Positions 1-15,518 of a DNA stretch of 64,000 bases are shown one piece after another (position 1 is the first letter of the stretch; every line of letters starts with the position of its first letter). Origin of the DNA: Rotaria sordida (Eukaryota > Rotifera > Eurotatoria > Philodinida > Philodinidae); the NCBI GenBank assembly GCA_905250125.1, contig CAJNOL010000931.1, positions 1 to 64,000 on the forward strand, written 5' to 3'. A program made the position numbers and the translations under genes. Under the pieces are notes generated by a model that saw only the letters and a program-made list of their open reading frames with translations, was not told the DNA's origin and did not search any database.

Positions 1-17
1 TTTTAAATTTATTTTAG

Positions 18-2401
<2,384 letters not shown>

Positions 2402-2629
2402 TTATTTATAAGAATGAAGTTTTACACTAGTCATATTTGCGATTGTATTTTTTTTTGTCATTTTTTTTACATTCCATACACATATTGTGTATTTTAACAC
2501 AATATTGGCAGTTGTTTTTGTTCTTTCTTGGGTGCTTCATTAAAATTATAAATACAAATCAAATTTTTATTTATTGAACTTCTTTTTCCTTTTTTTTTCT
2601 CAAGAAGAAGAAAAATATATGACGCCTTT
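2402..2629 (+). other. KLC 3' flank, AT-rich
   Basis: AT-rich 3' UTR and flank with T-runs. No conserved feature is visible except a TTATAAGAATGAAG stretch and several poly-T tracts. Confidence 0.4.
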
Positions 2630-3600
2630 CGGCTACATGGCCAGTAAAGGCTACTGGCAGGAAACAGTTTCGTAAGTCCGATATCGTTTCTAATACTAAC
2701 AACAGAAGATCATCAAGTGTGAGTCTCTATTTTCAATCGACTTTATGCCAGGCATAAAGCGTTCAGCCGCATAGAGTGTCTTTTGGAAATTTAGATCGAT
2801 CTCAACTACAGAAAAATGTATGTAAGCTGTTATTTTTGGAAATTATAATTTTTATGTTACTTTAGTTCTCAGCATTGAAAACTTTAACAATGAATGCATC
2901 TTAATTGACAATACACATTCACACACTCAATATAAACAGAAGTCTTAACCACATCCACACATTGAATATTTCAATACTATTCATATTGTAAATGTACGGA
3001 ATTGAATTAGTTTTTCGAAACCGATCAAGTTTTTCTGGAAATACTATTTTAAAGAATTAGTAATTAAAGTATTCCATTTCTTTTGTGAACAAGTCCAATA
3101 AATAAGGCAAGTTATTGAAACATAATCAACATGTATTTTTAAAATATATCCTAAATAGATGAACGTACAATTGGAATTGAATAAATAGTTGAGATCTGTA
3201 TACATTTACAATACAAATCGTATTGAAACATTCAAAGTATAGAAGTAGTTAGAATTTCTATTTATGTTGATTGTGTGGATGCGTACAGATAATAAAGCCC
3301 ATACATTGTTAAAGTTTTGGATGTTGAGCGCTAACCTAGCATAACAATTAAAATTTCAGAAACAACAGCTTACAGTCATTTTCCCTGTAGTTGAGACCAA
3401 CTTAACTCCTCAAATAACAGTCGACGAGGAAAAACGTTTTATACCATAGTGATCAGCTTATTGAGCTCTACATACTGGCATAAAGCCGACTGACAACGGA
3501 GACTCACACTTGAAGATCTTCTCTCACAAGACTAACGTTAGTTGTGGCCAGAAGGTCAATGTGATTACAGAATGATATCGAACGGATACTTCACGACTAA
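2630..3600. repeat. ~1-kb long inverted repeat (foldback element)
   Basis: The two halves are reverse complements with scattered mismatches, centred near 3100. Pairings seen directly include AAGTGTGAGTCTC (2715-2727) with 3499-3511, GTAAGCTGTT (about 2822) with AACAGCTTAC (about 3365), AAAACTTTAACAATG with CATTGTTAAAGTTTT, and TATTGTAAATGTA (2984-2996) with 3201-3213. The arms are about 450 bp with almost no loop; the right arm carries an extra insert of about 80 bp near 3400-3475. No coding potential. The ends are weakly defined. Confidence 0.75.
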
Positions 3601-3657
3601 CAGCCATTAGTAGATTTGTCAAGTGCTATTTCATATCTGATAGCGTGAAAGTTCGAA

Positions 3658-3766
3658 CACGATATTTTACGTGTACGTCACTATAATAGACTTATGACGA
3701 TTTTGACTATGTTTTTTGTAATAATTGATTTTACGACAGAAATCGTTTGCACGTAAAATATGGTAA
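3658..3766. repeat. Short inverted repeat
   Basis: CGATATTTTACGTGTACG on the left and CGTTTGCACGTAAAATATGG on the right are imperfect inverted copies about 70 bp apart. It lies between the 1-kb palindrome and the first telomere-like hairpin, and may be a small MITE relic. Confidence 0.45.
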
Positions 3767-3798
3767 AGAGACTTGCATATTTACAATCTATCTACAAG

Positions 3799-3896
3799 GA
3801 TGTGGGTGTGAGTATGGGCGTAAGTGTACGTAAAACGAACGTCCAGACACTCACACCTCACACTTACATACACATCCACACCTACACCCTCACCAT
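3799..3896. repeat. Telomere-like G/C hairpin 1
   Basis: G/T-rich arm (GGATGTGGGTGTGAGTATGG...) at 3799-3828, a short core with ACGTAAAACGAACGT, then a C/A-rich arm at 3843-3896. Same layout as the other hairpins of this window. Confidence 0.7.
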
Positions 3897-4947
3897 CAAG
3901 GGTTGCGGTAAACTATTCTTTCAGTTCGTCGTTACAGAAGTAAACTACAATTGAAAACACTGACGAACTCTTTAACTTTCTAGATTCAGTTAGATTTCAA
4001 TCTTTTCTTCTATTTCGTTGTTTTCTCTTCCCACGTGTCGGTCTGTAGTCAAATGTACGAATATATTTATTCTTACTAGCAGTTGGTTATTTTTATCATT
4101 TCTCTTCATCATATATGTGAACGTATTTCTTTTTCGTCTTAAATGATTAGATCAACAATAGTCGACGAACAACAAGTTTCCGATACTTCATCTTGTTCGA
4201 AATCAACTCAAATAAACTTAAAGCTACATATAGGAAGAAATGCAAATGGCAAATATATCAATGTATTCAACAGAGAATGATGAAAAAAAACAGGATCAAG
4301 AAGTTCTAAAAAGAAAAAAGTAAGTAATGTAGAACAATTACTTTGACAAGAGCTAATCCATCTTAACAGTTGTTCTCAGTAATTCATCTAAGCTATTGAG
4401 CTTGAATTATTCTATATTCAATTATTATTAAAGCATATTCTAATCGTTCATATAGTAAACAAAGTTATTTTAAGACCAAATGCGATAATTTTTAATTGTG
4501 ATCTGTTTTAATTGATATATTCTTTATTTCAACTTGGTTTCGTATACTTATCTAATGTAAAAAGTCAAGAATATAAAAATATTTGGTAATTAATAGAGTT
4601 GCCGAGAGAGATCAGTTTCTTTTTCAAAAGAACTGTTGAAGTAGATCAATTCTTGTTACAAGAAATATAAATTCACCTTAAAATTGTAACTAATATGTAA
4701 CTATCATAGATCGAATCAGGATTGAAAGAATCTATTTGTCCGACTGAGATATTAATAATGAAAAGAAATATTTATCTTTACAATTTGTTTTAGATACATG
4801 AAATTAAATACTTGATATGGTTATTTGTACATTTTTCAATTTGTTATTTATCATTATTGGATCGATAAATATATATATATTTTATTTTTCATGTATTACG
4901 GTTTATTCGTCGATTATTAATAATAATAGTAAATGCCCGGACTACGT
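3897..4947. other. Intergenic, no supported gene
   Basis: AT-rich sequence. A 45-codon ORF on + at 4143-4280 was seen but has no recognisable family or splice support. Confidence 0.4.
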
Positions 4948-5099
4948 AGGATATGGGTTAGGGTGAGGTTGTGTGTGCGTGTGTATGAGTAGATGTTGGA
5001 GGGTGTTGTGGATGTAGGTGCCTGTCTCTATTTACCACGCCCATCCACACCTACACGTCCATCGACATCTATATCACATTCACACCAACACCACACCCA
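4948..5099. repeat. Telomere-like G/C hairpin 2 (long, degenerate)
   Basis: G/T-rich arm at 4948-5020 (GGGTTAGGGTGAGGTTGTG...), core CCTGTCTCTATTTACC, C/A-rich arm at 5033-5099 ending ACCAACACCACACCC. It is among the longest copies and one of the most diverged. Confidence 0.65.
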
Positions 5100-5814
5100 G
5101 ATAGAGGTTTCTGAGATCCAGTTGACACACCAACATCACATTCAGGCACAGGCATATGCGATGCAGTTAACAGAGAAATTGTTATAAAACATATAGCTAA
5201 TTTAGCATAACAACAATGCAATATGTGAATAAAAGACACGGAACTATGAATGGTTATCTATTAAAAAATATTTGATTTTATCATACGTTTAATGAACACA
5301 TTTGTTGGTTTAAATGTTTCTGTTTATTAAAAAAGCATTTCTTTTCGCTAAATAAAAACATCTTATTTTAGTAAATAACAAAAAAATTATTTAATTTTGA
5401 TGAACAATGGAAGGATCTGAATAGGATGTGAGCCATGAGCTTTCTTTTACTTTAACTTCTTATTGTTCTTGTAACGATAAAAAGATATAACAACAATGAT
5501 AACAACAACAAAAAAATAAAATGTTTAAGATAATGATAATGAAGTGGAGGTGGAGATTTAGGATCTTGATCTACTTATTAAGCTTGTAATCATCCAATTT
5601 TCAGTAGTTGTTTTCTGATAAATTTTTCGAATAATAATTCTGAAACAAAATCAAAGATAAATATAATATTGCCATAAAAATACTCAAACTTCTATATATT
5701 TCATTTTCTTCTTTGCTTCTTTGTTTTAACATTCCCAAATTACAAAATTTAATGGTTGCTTTGTTCGAAACGGTTATTCCACATAGAAAATAAAAATTAA
5801 TTATTCAACAAAAT
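5100..5814. other. Intergenic, no supported gene
   Basis: AT-rich, with low-complexity ACAACAACAA tracts near 5490-5515. No gene or repeat can be supported. Confidence 0.4.
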
Positions 5815-5937
5815 TTAATTCATCTTTTGATCTTCAAGTTGAACACCTAATTCTTGTAAAATCTCATTTCTTACATGATTACTTAGCAAAAAACGAATTA
5901 ACTTTTTCTTATTTTCGAGCCATTTCACATTGCGTTT
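5815..5937 (-). CDS. Possible terminal exon of an unidentified gene (40 aa)
   Basis: On the minus strand an acceptor-like GTAAAAG is followed by a 40-codon open frame ending in TAA at 5815-5817. The peptide is hydrophilic and amphipathic (contains NKKKLIRFLLSNHVRNEIL), unlike the surrounding AT-rich translation. No upstream exon could be tied to it; the neighbouring vWA gene already has its own stop at 6625. No family recognised. It may be an alternative 3' exon or chance. Confidence 0.22.
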   Translation of the reverse strand, partial: KRNVKWLENKKKLIRFLLSNHVRNEILQELGVQLEDQKMN

Positions 5938-6624
5938 CTTTTACAAAATGTCTCAAAACTCGAGTATGTGATTTGCACACAATTTTGTAGAGAATTGAAC
6001 GAGAAATCTACCACTAATAGAATCAATCTCGTCAAGTCCAAGAAAGAAGAAAAAAATCTAATTACTACGATCACAGTTATATCTGCACTAGTCATGATTA
6101 GTCTCTTGTGATTAGTTATTAGAGATGTATACTTTATTATGATTAGAGTTTTGCACTAATATACTATATTGTCGTTTGAAACAGTAAAGCATGTCCTCAA
6201 AAACATATCTCTTCTAGATATCTTTTATTTTCTTTTTATATTAATATTTCTCATCCATGACTAATGTCGATTGCTGGGCTAATTGTCGAATTTAGCTTTG
6301 ATTTCATTACAACATTTTTCATTTTTTTTCCATTCAATAGTCTTAATCAAGAAAGTTAAATATTAGTATACTTGAACTATCAACAAAAGAAAAAAATCGT
6401 TTTTTTATATTAAAAAGTCAAGTCCCATTTGTGCTTGCATTCTCTTCGTATGTGATGGATTCAACAAAATGCATTTGATTTGTGAACAAAAGACTTCATA
6501 TGACACAGAATAGAAAATTATAAGGAAAAAAAACGTCGGATTAATAGTGAAAAGTATTTTAATAATTTGAATATTTCGAATAGATCTCGGCAGAATGATG
6601 GCATATTACTTCATTAGAACGTTG
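5938..6624. other. Intergenic, no supported gene
   Basis: AT-rich; probably 3' flank of the vWA gene transcribed leftward. Nothing recognisable on either strand. Confidence 0.35.
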
Positions 6625-7911
6625 CTAATGATGTGTTGTCACTTTCCTTTCGTTGCAATCATCAAGCCAACTATCAACGCCGCCCAGCAAAATTTTTACA
6701 ATATACTAGAAATAAAGGAAGATCGAAAAGAGTGAGAATGAGAGATCACTATGACTTACATCACCGAAACTAAATGGAAAATCTTTACCACGACACGTTT
6801 GAATTACTTTCTTTTCACTTCGATAGTCATCGACAATATCAAGATTCGGTATTGTTTTATCCCAATCGTTTAAGTACTTCATAGATTCATCATCATCTAA
6901 TATAAAAAAATTAAAATATAATACAATCTATTATTTTTGATATAAGTGAAATATAACTTCGAACAATAGTGAATATGTCATTAAAATCTTCTAACATTTC
7001 TATTATACCTGTACAAATGATAATCGTTACTGGAATCTGATTCGTAGGTTTACGTTCATTTTTGAGGACATGTTCAAGTGTGCGAATATCGGGACGTTCT
7101 CGTTCGTCCGTTGGTATACCATCAGTGGCTATGAGAATGAGTAATTTACGCTCGTAAATATGATTACGCTTGTCATGAAGTACTTGTCGAAGAACAGGTA
7201 CAATCGGTGTTGAGCATAAAAATGATTTAAAAACAATTAAAAATTAGAAAAAAAACTAAAATCATATCACATGTTTTAATTACCTTCTGGCGCAATAACA
7301 AAAAGATTCTCTAATTCGGACGAATCACGTACATGAAATATTGGCTCACGATTGAGAAAATAAACATCAACACCATCAGGATCAAAAACGTTGGCTAAAT
7401 CGACTACTATTGATACTATTTGCTTTAATTCATCCCCTGAAAATGATAATAAAATTAACATTATATCGTCTTTATTCTACTACATAAAAACCTTACAACG
7501 TGTCACTTGTTTACCGGATGGATCATTCATTTCACCTAGATTGTTAAACAATGACTAGATGAAAAATAAACATATAAAACAAGATTATGACTTACCAATC
7601 GGTGCAGTCATCGAACCTGAATCATCACATATAAAGACGATTTCATAACCTCGAAGACTGTGTAATCTTTCAGCAAAAGTTCTACTAACTAAAACATTAT
7701 CATGCTCTTATGATCAATACATAATTCAACAAAAACGCTCACTTTCATAACGATTGACGAACTTATTGAAATTAGCCATGTAACTATCGCGTGATTCAGA
7801 ATCATTTCGAGTTGAATTTGGATCAGGATATAGCTGTCTATTATTATTGACAGCTTCATAGTATGATGGTGGCTGTGGAGCCGATGGTTGTGGATACTCT
7901 TTTGGATTCAT
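6625..7911 (-). CDS. Small vWA-domain protein with intact MIDAS motif, 7 exons
   Basis: Minus-strand exons: 7743..7911, 7596..7688, 7497..7535, 7284..7436, about 7009..7212, 6760..6896, 6625..6705; about 290 aa. The N-terminus has a PPxY motif (QPPSYYEA), a typical WW-domain ligand. The vWA fold starts at GYEIVFICDDSGSM (DxSxS of the MIDAS metal site) and continues with TRWDELKQIV, FDPDGVDVYFLNRE, EG-TPIVPVLRQVL (MIDAS Thr), LLILIATDGIPTD (MIDAS Asp) and VTIIICTDDD. The last exon encodes a short Leu/Asp-rich tail. Phases close at every junction except 7284 to 7212, where no AG lies before the exon (see findings). ATG 7911 lies one base after an ATAG acceptor-like site. It resembles cytosolic single-vWA proteins; the binding partner is unknown. 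Confidence 0.82.
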
Positions 7912-10700
7912 TCTATGAAATGATGTAGAAATGAGTCGTTTTTATTCATTCTCTTTCTTCTGTCGAAGTAACAAAACAAAAATCTTGACATGTACAAGGG
8001 CGACAGACGTAAACGCTGTATGATTCACAAGAACGTGCACATTTACGTATAGAATGTTATGAAAAAGAAATCGACAAAGCAAATATAATACTATTGACGT
8101 CAAAATCATGACTCTCGCTGCAAACATACGTAGAAATTTCTTGTTTCAATAAATACTCTTAGCATAAAATCTTTTTTTTTTTGTCAAAAAAAATTTTATA
8201 CGAAGCTCTCTTTTTAGTACAGTATACTAACAATTTTCAGTTTGAATTGATTGATAAAAAAGAGAGTTAACTCTGTTCCCAAAGGATTGTTATTTGTATT
8301 GAGTAGTAAACACAAATAAAAAAGAAGGAATAGATGAGAACATTGCCTTTTTAAAGAAAGATGTCGTTGGAGGATGATACGAGAAATCAAACGTGCTTGA
8401 AGCGAGAAATTTTCGACAGATTTTGGTTCTCCGCCTTGAAACACTTCTGGCTATGGGTATGTGATTTTACAGAAAACGAGCACCACAATAGACAATTAAT
8501 TTATTCAACCAATTAACAATCTGAAATAGTTTTATAGTTGATTTCGATTTGGAATATATGACTGATATTTTCATTAACATGAATTGCTTTGAGTCATCAT
8601 CAAAAACGTATAATTATTCTATTTATATATATATATCAAATCTTTAATATAAGTTGTTCCGATAGGAAAGAGACAACGATGTTGCTTGATTATGTATTCA
8701 TCAACATAATTCCTTGTTTCTGTTGAAAATATGACATTGACATATCTTTGATAATCTGAAATAATGTTCAGTTGATTAATTATTATCGGACAAATTGTTT
8801 CAATATGTCAATTTATTAGAATGATTGCTTGTAAACTGACTTCATATGTCCGTTAAAGATATTGAAAGACAGTTAACTCGTCTATTATATAATGATTGTT
8901 TATTTCCAATGCACATTCATGAGAGAAAAACAAACACTTGTACTATTTCGAATTCGTTTTCTTGTTTATTTTTGTGTACGCAAAGTATTGATCATTCAAA
9001 ATCTTCTCAAATCCTTTTGCCTAATTTCTGTTACTAAAGCATATGCCGTAGACTTCTTTGCAAGATTATTCATGAATGTTTGAGTTCAAATGGTAATTTG
9101 CAATATTGAACAAAAGAACATTAAAACGCTAAAACATGTCCAACTTTCTAGAAAAAAACATGAAGCTTCTCTTTTTTACTATGATAAATCAGAAAATAAT
9201 CGTTTTATTATTTTTTTTCTCCAGTTTTTGAAGACAAATATATGGCGCATTATATACAAACTTCAGGACCTTAATACGTTCTTTATTTTGAACGAGATAA
9301 GAGGAAAAAAAGGAGTCAAATTGTTGACAAATTTCATCTTGTTTAAAAAGGAGCCAATATAATGAATGAAATGAACTTCAATCGATGTCATGACAAAGAG
9401 TAAAATGGATCTTGTAAAAAAAAGTGTCATTTGCTTTTTCTTTTTACATCTAAGTCTATAAGAAGGAATCAAAAATAGAATGTTGGAGCGTTTTAATATT
9501 CTTCTATTCAATATTTTAAGTTGATATTTAAATCAAACATTCTTTTGTATTCTGGTTGAGAATTCTATCACATATACTTTTGTGTAAAATAATTAGGTAA
9601 AACGATAGAGATAGTTTGATCAAATATTGAAAATGAAAAATGACCCATTTCCACTGGATCACTCGATATTCCTTAGTGAAATAGTCATACCTCAAGATGA
9701 ACAGTGTTTAGGAATAAATTTTTCCTTTTGCTAGTGTTAATATTTGTGAATGTTAAAAAAATTTCTCAGACAAACTTTTTAGATTATTTATTCGCTTGAA
9801 TATATAAAAAAAATATATTATAGTACGCTTGTTTGACAAAAACAATTATTGAATATGAACGAGGTAAGAAAAACAAGATTATGTCAATATTCAAAAATGC
9901 TATCGATGGAGGATAATCATCTACTGGCTGAATCTCAAAAGCAGACATTATGTATTCGCTGGTTAATTATTTTAATTGAAGCTCAACATCTATCAAAAAG
10001 TCGAATTTTGATCTATGTCTATTGCTAAATGCATTTATGATCGATCATTTGGAGCACTAATAAAGATTTTAGGAGAGAAATTCGATTCGTATTAAGAATT
10101 CTATCAAAATGCTCTTGCCCAATATCGCATAAATTCGTGTTTTGTTCTATAAATATCATTAATGAAGACCTATTAATTGATGAAAAAACAAATGACTTAG
10201 AATTCATTTTTCATGATCTTGTCGATATCAGTCAACAAGCCAATCGAGTTAAAATAATACATGTAATGGATCTAGCAAGGTTAATTATTACATTCATGTC
10301 GATCAAAAAATATTGCGCTATACCTTGACATTGAAAATTTTCATATTTTCGAACAGAATATTTCTTTCTATTAGTCAACTATAGAAGCTACAATATGATA
10401 TAAGAATATGATCCTGAATGTATAATTTTGATTGAGATCTATTCTACTCAAAGGGAAATTTGAAAATATAATTCATTGATTTATTCAGTAATATGGAGAA
10501 TATTTCCATTATGAAAGTAAATATTTCCTTTAAAAGTAAGAAAAAAAAAGAAACAAGATTTATAATACAGATGGTTCTAACTTTCATCGGGTAGTTCTGA
10601 GTAAGTTTTTCGATTTTGTTAGTATATTCGCTGAATTTTCATCTTGATCATGCATGATTTCATTTCTTGTTATAGAACGCGATTTATCGGTAGAAACCAT
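7912..10700. other. 2.8-kb intergenic stretch, no supported gene
   Basis: AT-rich, with several short ORFs and none with recognisable domain content or splice support. A + strand open frame around 10095-10327 looks mildly coding-like but could not be assigned. It lies between two minus-strand genes, so it should hold the kinase 3' end and the vWA promoter. Confidence 0.35.
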
Positions 10701-12787
<2,087 letters not shown>

Positions 12788-13390
12788 GTGAAGAAATTGT
12801 ATACAGGTAAACGAGTACGAAGATGTAATGAACGGTAAATAATAGGCAATTCTGAATAATAATAATAAATAATCCGTATGTTTTGATTATGTGAAAAAAT
12901 TCGGTTTAAACTAGCAAAGCTTTATAACTTTTCATTTGATTCATTCATGTGAAACCGTAAAAAATACGAAAATTAACGAAGAAAAGGAAATCATATGTTG
13001 CATCGATATATAAAACAGAACATATAAGACACGTGTAAAACATTGCGTAGCAAAAAAAAATTATGAATAACAATGATAATGATGAAATAAAAAAGAACCG
13101 AAAAAGAAAAACAACACCATCAATGATAAAAGGCAATGGTTGGCTTCCTCCTAGTGTGTCATGTAATTTCAAGGTATTTTCCTAAGTTATTGTGAAATCG
13201 TAAAATAATCTTCGATAGTATCTCTATTGAATACAAATAACATGTTGATTTAGTCTAGAAAATGTGCCTGTCACAACTATAAGTCTAAATAAATTACTCG
13301 AAAGTTAAAGAAATTTACATATAATTGATGATTTGTTGACTGATATGAATTTTTTCAACGATGAAGTTGAAAGAGCAAAAAAATAGTCTT
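12788..13390. other. Kinase upstream region, no further gene
   Basis: 5' flank of the minus-strand kinase gene. AT-rich; no clear TATA element or additional exon. Confidence 0.35.
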
Positions 13391-13475
13391 AGGATGTGAA
13401 GGTATGGATGTGTGAGTAAGGATGTAGAGACAATAATTTTCTTTTAACCTTTCCATCTACACTCATACAGCCATC
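13391..13475. repeat. Telomere-like G/C hairpin 3
   Basis: G/T arm GGATGTGAAGGTATGGATGT... at 13391-13430, an AT-rich core, then CCATCTACACTCATACAGCC at 13453-13472. Degenerate copy. Confidence 0.6.
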
Positions 13476-15050
13476 TCTGACAACCTCATCGTGTGTCGCT
13501 CTATTTCATGTATGGCTGTCTGTGTCACCATTGCACTGGATGTAGAAAAGAAAAGAACTTGGAATCTGTCTGTAAATATTAAAGTAAAATATATGGCTTT
13601 AGAAGAACGCAAAATCAAAGCATAGTTAAGAGACTGAAATAAATAAACTGAGGATGTGGATAGAAGAAGGTTCTCATCCAACCATCTATTCATCGGATCA
13701 GTTTTTTGTGATACACCTCGGTTAACTGGAGATTTTATTGAATATCGTGGTTATGTCAGAAATCGGTGGTTTACCACTATAGATCATTCACAATAACTGA
13801 TGGGTTACACATAGGAGCAGAAAAATCCTACATGAGCTGTGAAGAGTGCAAGTTTTTTGTTTTTTTATAGATTAAAAATATTTGATAGTCTAGTTCAGAA
13901 TATAAATTATGTTTGTACTCATTTCCTATCGAGATTGGACACAAAAACTAAAATACAAATAGATGTCACTGCAAAGCTATATTTTAAAAGATTGTTGCCT
14001 ACACGGCTCTCGAATAATGTTCTAATCAATGAAAACTTTGATAGTTAAGATCACATTTATCTTCAATGTATTTTGCATTTTGAATGGATAAGAGCTAGTT
14101 GCAGAAGAACAACTATAACCAGAATGGTAATAATAAGAAAATGCAGGGATTCATTTAAAAGCTTTACATATTTTATTTAGATTCCATCTTGATAAATATG
14201 ATTGAGAAAGCTTGTACCAAGTTCTTGTTCAGAATCCATCCAAGATTTGAAAGTCTCTACATACCAGCGGTATGTGAATGTTGAATACAAACTTTGCGTA
14301 TGTTTGTTTTTTGAATCTGACGAATTCCATTCGAATTTATTTACAATCTTAACTCAGAAATTTATATAAATGAACAGAGAAATTTTATTAATAGCTTAGA
14401 TGATTTGTTCTCTAGATTTTTACAAAATTATATTGAATTTAGAGAATTAATATCAATTTAGTTATTTTATTAATGTTTTCATTCAGAAGTCATTTTCTAA
14501 TCAATAGGATCATTTTCGATAAAAATCGGCTTTTCAATTTTGCTTAATCGTGAACAAAAACTCAAATATTCATTTTCCATTTGTAATTTCTACTTTGTAA
14601 AAGCTCAAATATAAAGACTCCTGCCAGATTTAGTCATATATCTTGAATAAGGATACCATATATGTAGTTTTATAAAGCAATTTGCAGCTCATCGAATGAT
14701 ATAGAAGACATCAAGTTTTATGAAAATTGTCATATGCTGAGAGTCCACATACTGATTATAATCCTGGAGGAATATATTCTAGTGTACTCAACTTTGTGTC
14801 ATAGAACACGTGAGTACCAATGTGAAACTTTATCAAAAATTACACACACTATCGAACTCCTTATATTTCACAGATAAGACCTTTCGGAACAAGAGGGACT
14901 TATTGCCAACTTGCAAGATTGTCCTCTAGAATAGCCTATTTTCTTATATGAAAGAGCCAGTATATTGACGATATTTTAACAATACTCAATGATCCTATCA
15001 AAAATTTTTATCCTCTAGATCCCTGAAGTGTGGATGGAGTTATGGAAAAA
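13476..15050. other. Intergenic, possible decayed retroelement at its right end
   Basis: No intact gene. Near 14940-15000 the + strand reads QYIDDILTIL in one frame, resembling the YxDD active-site motif of reverse transcriptases, but stops lie immediately upstream. Confidence 0.3.
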
Positions 15051-15098
15051 GGTGTGAGTATGGGTGTTGATCTTCTTTTCACCCGTACCCACACTTAC
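15051..15098. repeat. Telomere-like G/C hairpin 4
   Basis: GGTGTGAGTATGGGTG, core TTGATCTTCTTTTCACCC, then GTACCCACACTTAC. The core is shared with hairpins 5, 15 and 18. Confidence 0.7.
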
Positions 15099-15139
15099 TA
15101 ATTGAACCAGTCCATTCGACATTCAACATAGCAATATTA

Positions 15140-15192
15140 TGTGTATGGGTTTGAATGTGGATCTTCTTGAATTCTTTCACACACTCATACTC
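15140..15192. repeat. Telomere-like G/C hairpin 5
   Basis: TGTGTATGGGTTTGAATGTG, core GATCTTCTTGAATTC, then TTTCACACACTCATACTC. It lies only 42 bp from hairpin 4 and has the same core type. Confidence 0.7.
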
Positions 15193-15518
15193 TGTTAACT
15201 GAAATTGAAAAAAGTAATTGTATCGAAATTGGGACAAAGTACTAAATAAAGTAAAAAAAAAACAAAAACTTCATAATATAAATGTTGCTTGAATTTATCG
15301 AAGCGAAGTTTAGAAGATCTTGGGGCACTATATTCTTGAGATTTACAATCTGAACAAAAACTATTGGATACAAAAACAAAACTCTGAACAAGCATAAATG
15401 GCATTTGTTGCAGTTGTTGAAAGAATGTAAACAGAAAATTGATCTGTGTAAAATTTAGCATCATTTGATAATAAGAGACCATATTTGATGTACATTTTTG
15501 AAAAAAAATAAAAAAGAA

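Noticed and set aside
3760..3954. ORF rich in Thr/His across hairpin 1
   Set aside because: It is the translation of the C/A-rich repeat arm; no other coding sign. The same holds for His/Pro-rich ORFs at 46117, 55435-55736, 58008 start, 60178-60745 and 62007.
4143..4280. 45-codon ORF
   Set aside because: Short, no homology recognised, ends at random; an overlapping frame is equally open.
10095..10327. Open + strand frame with LEFIFHDLVDISQQ
   Set aside because: Composition looks mildly coding, but no start, acceptor, family or further exons could be supported.
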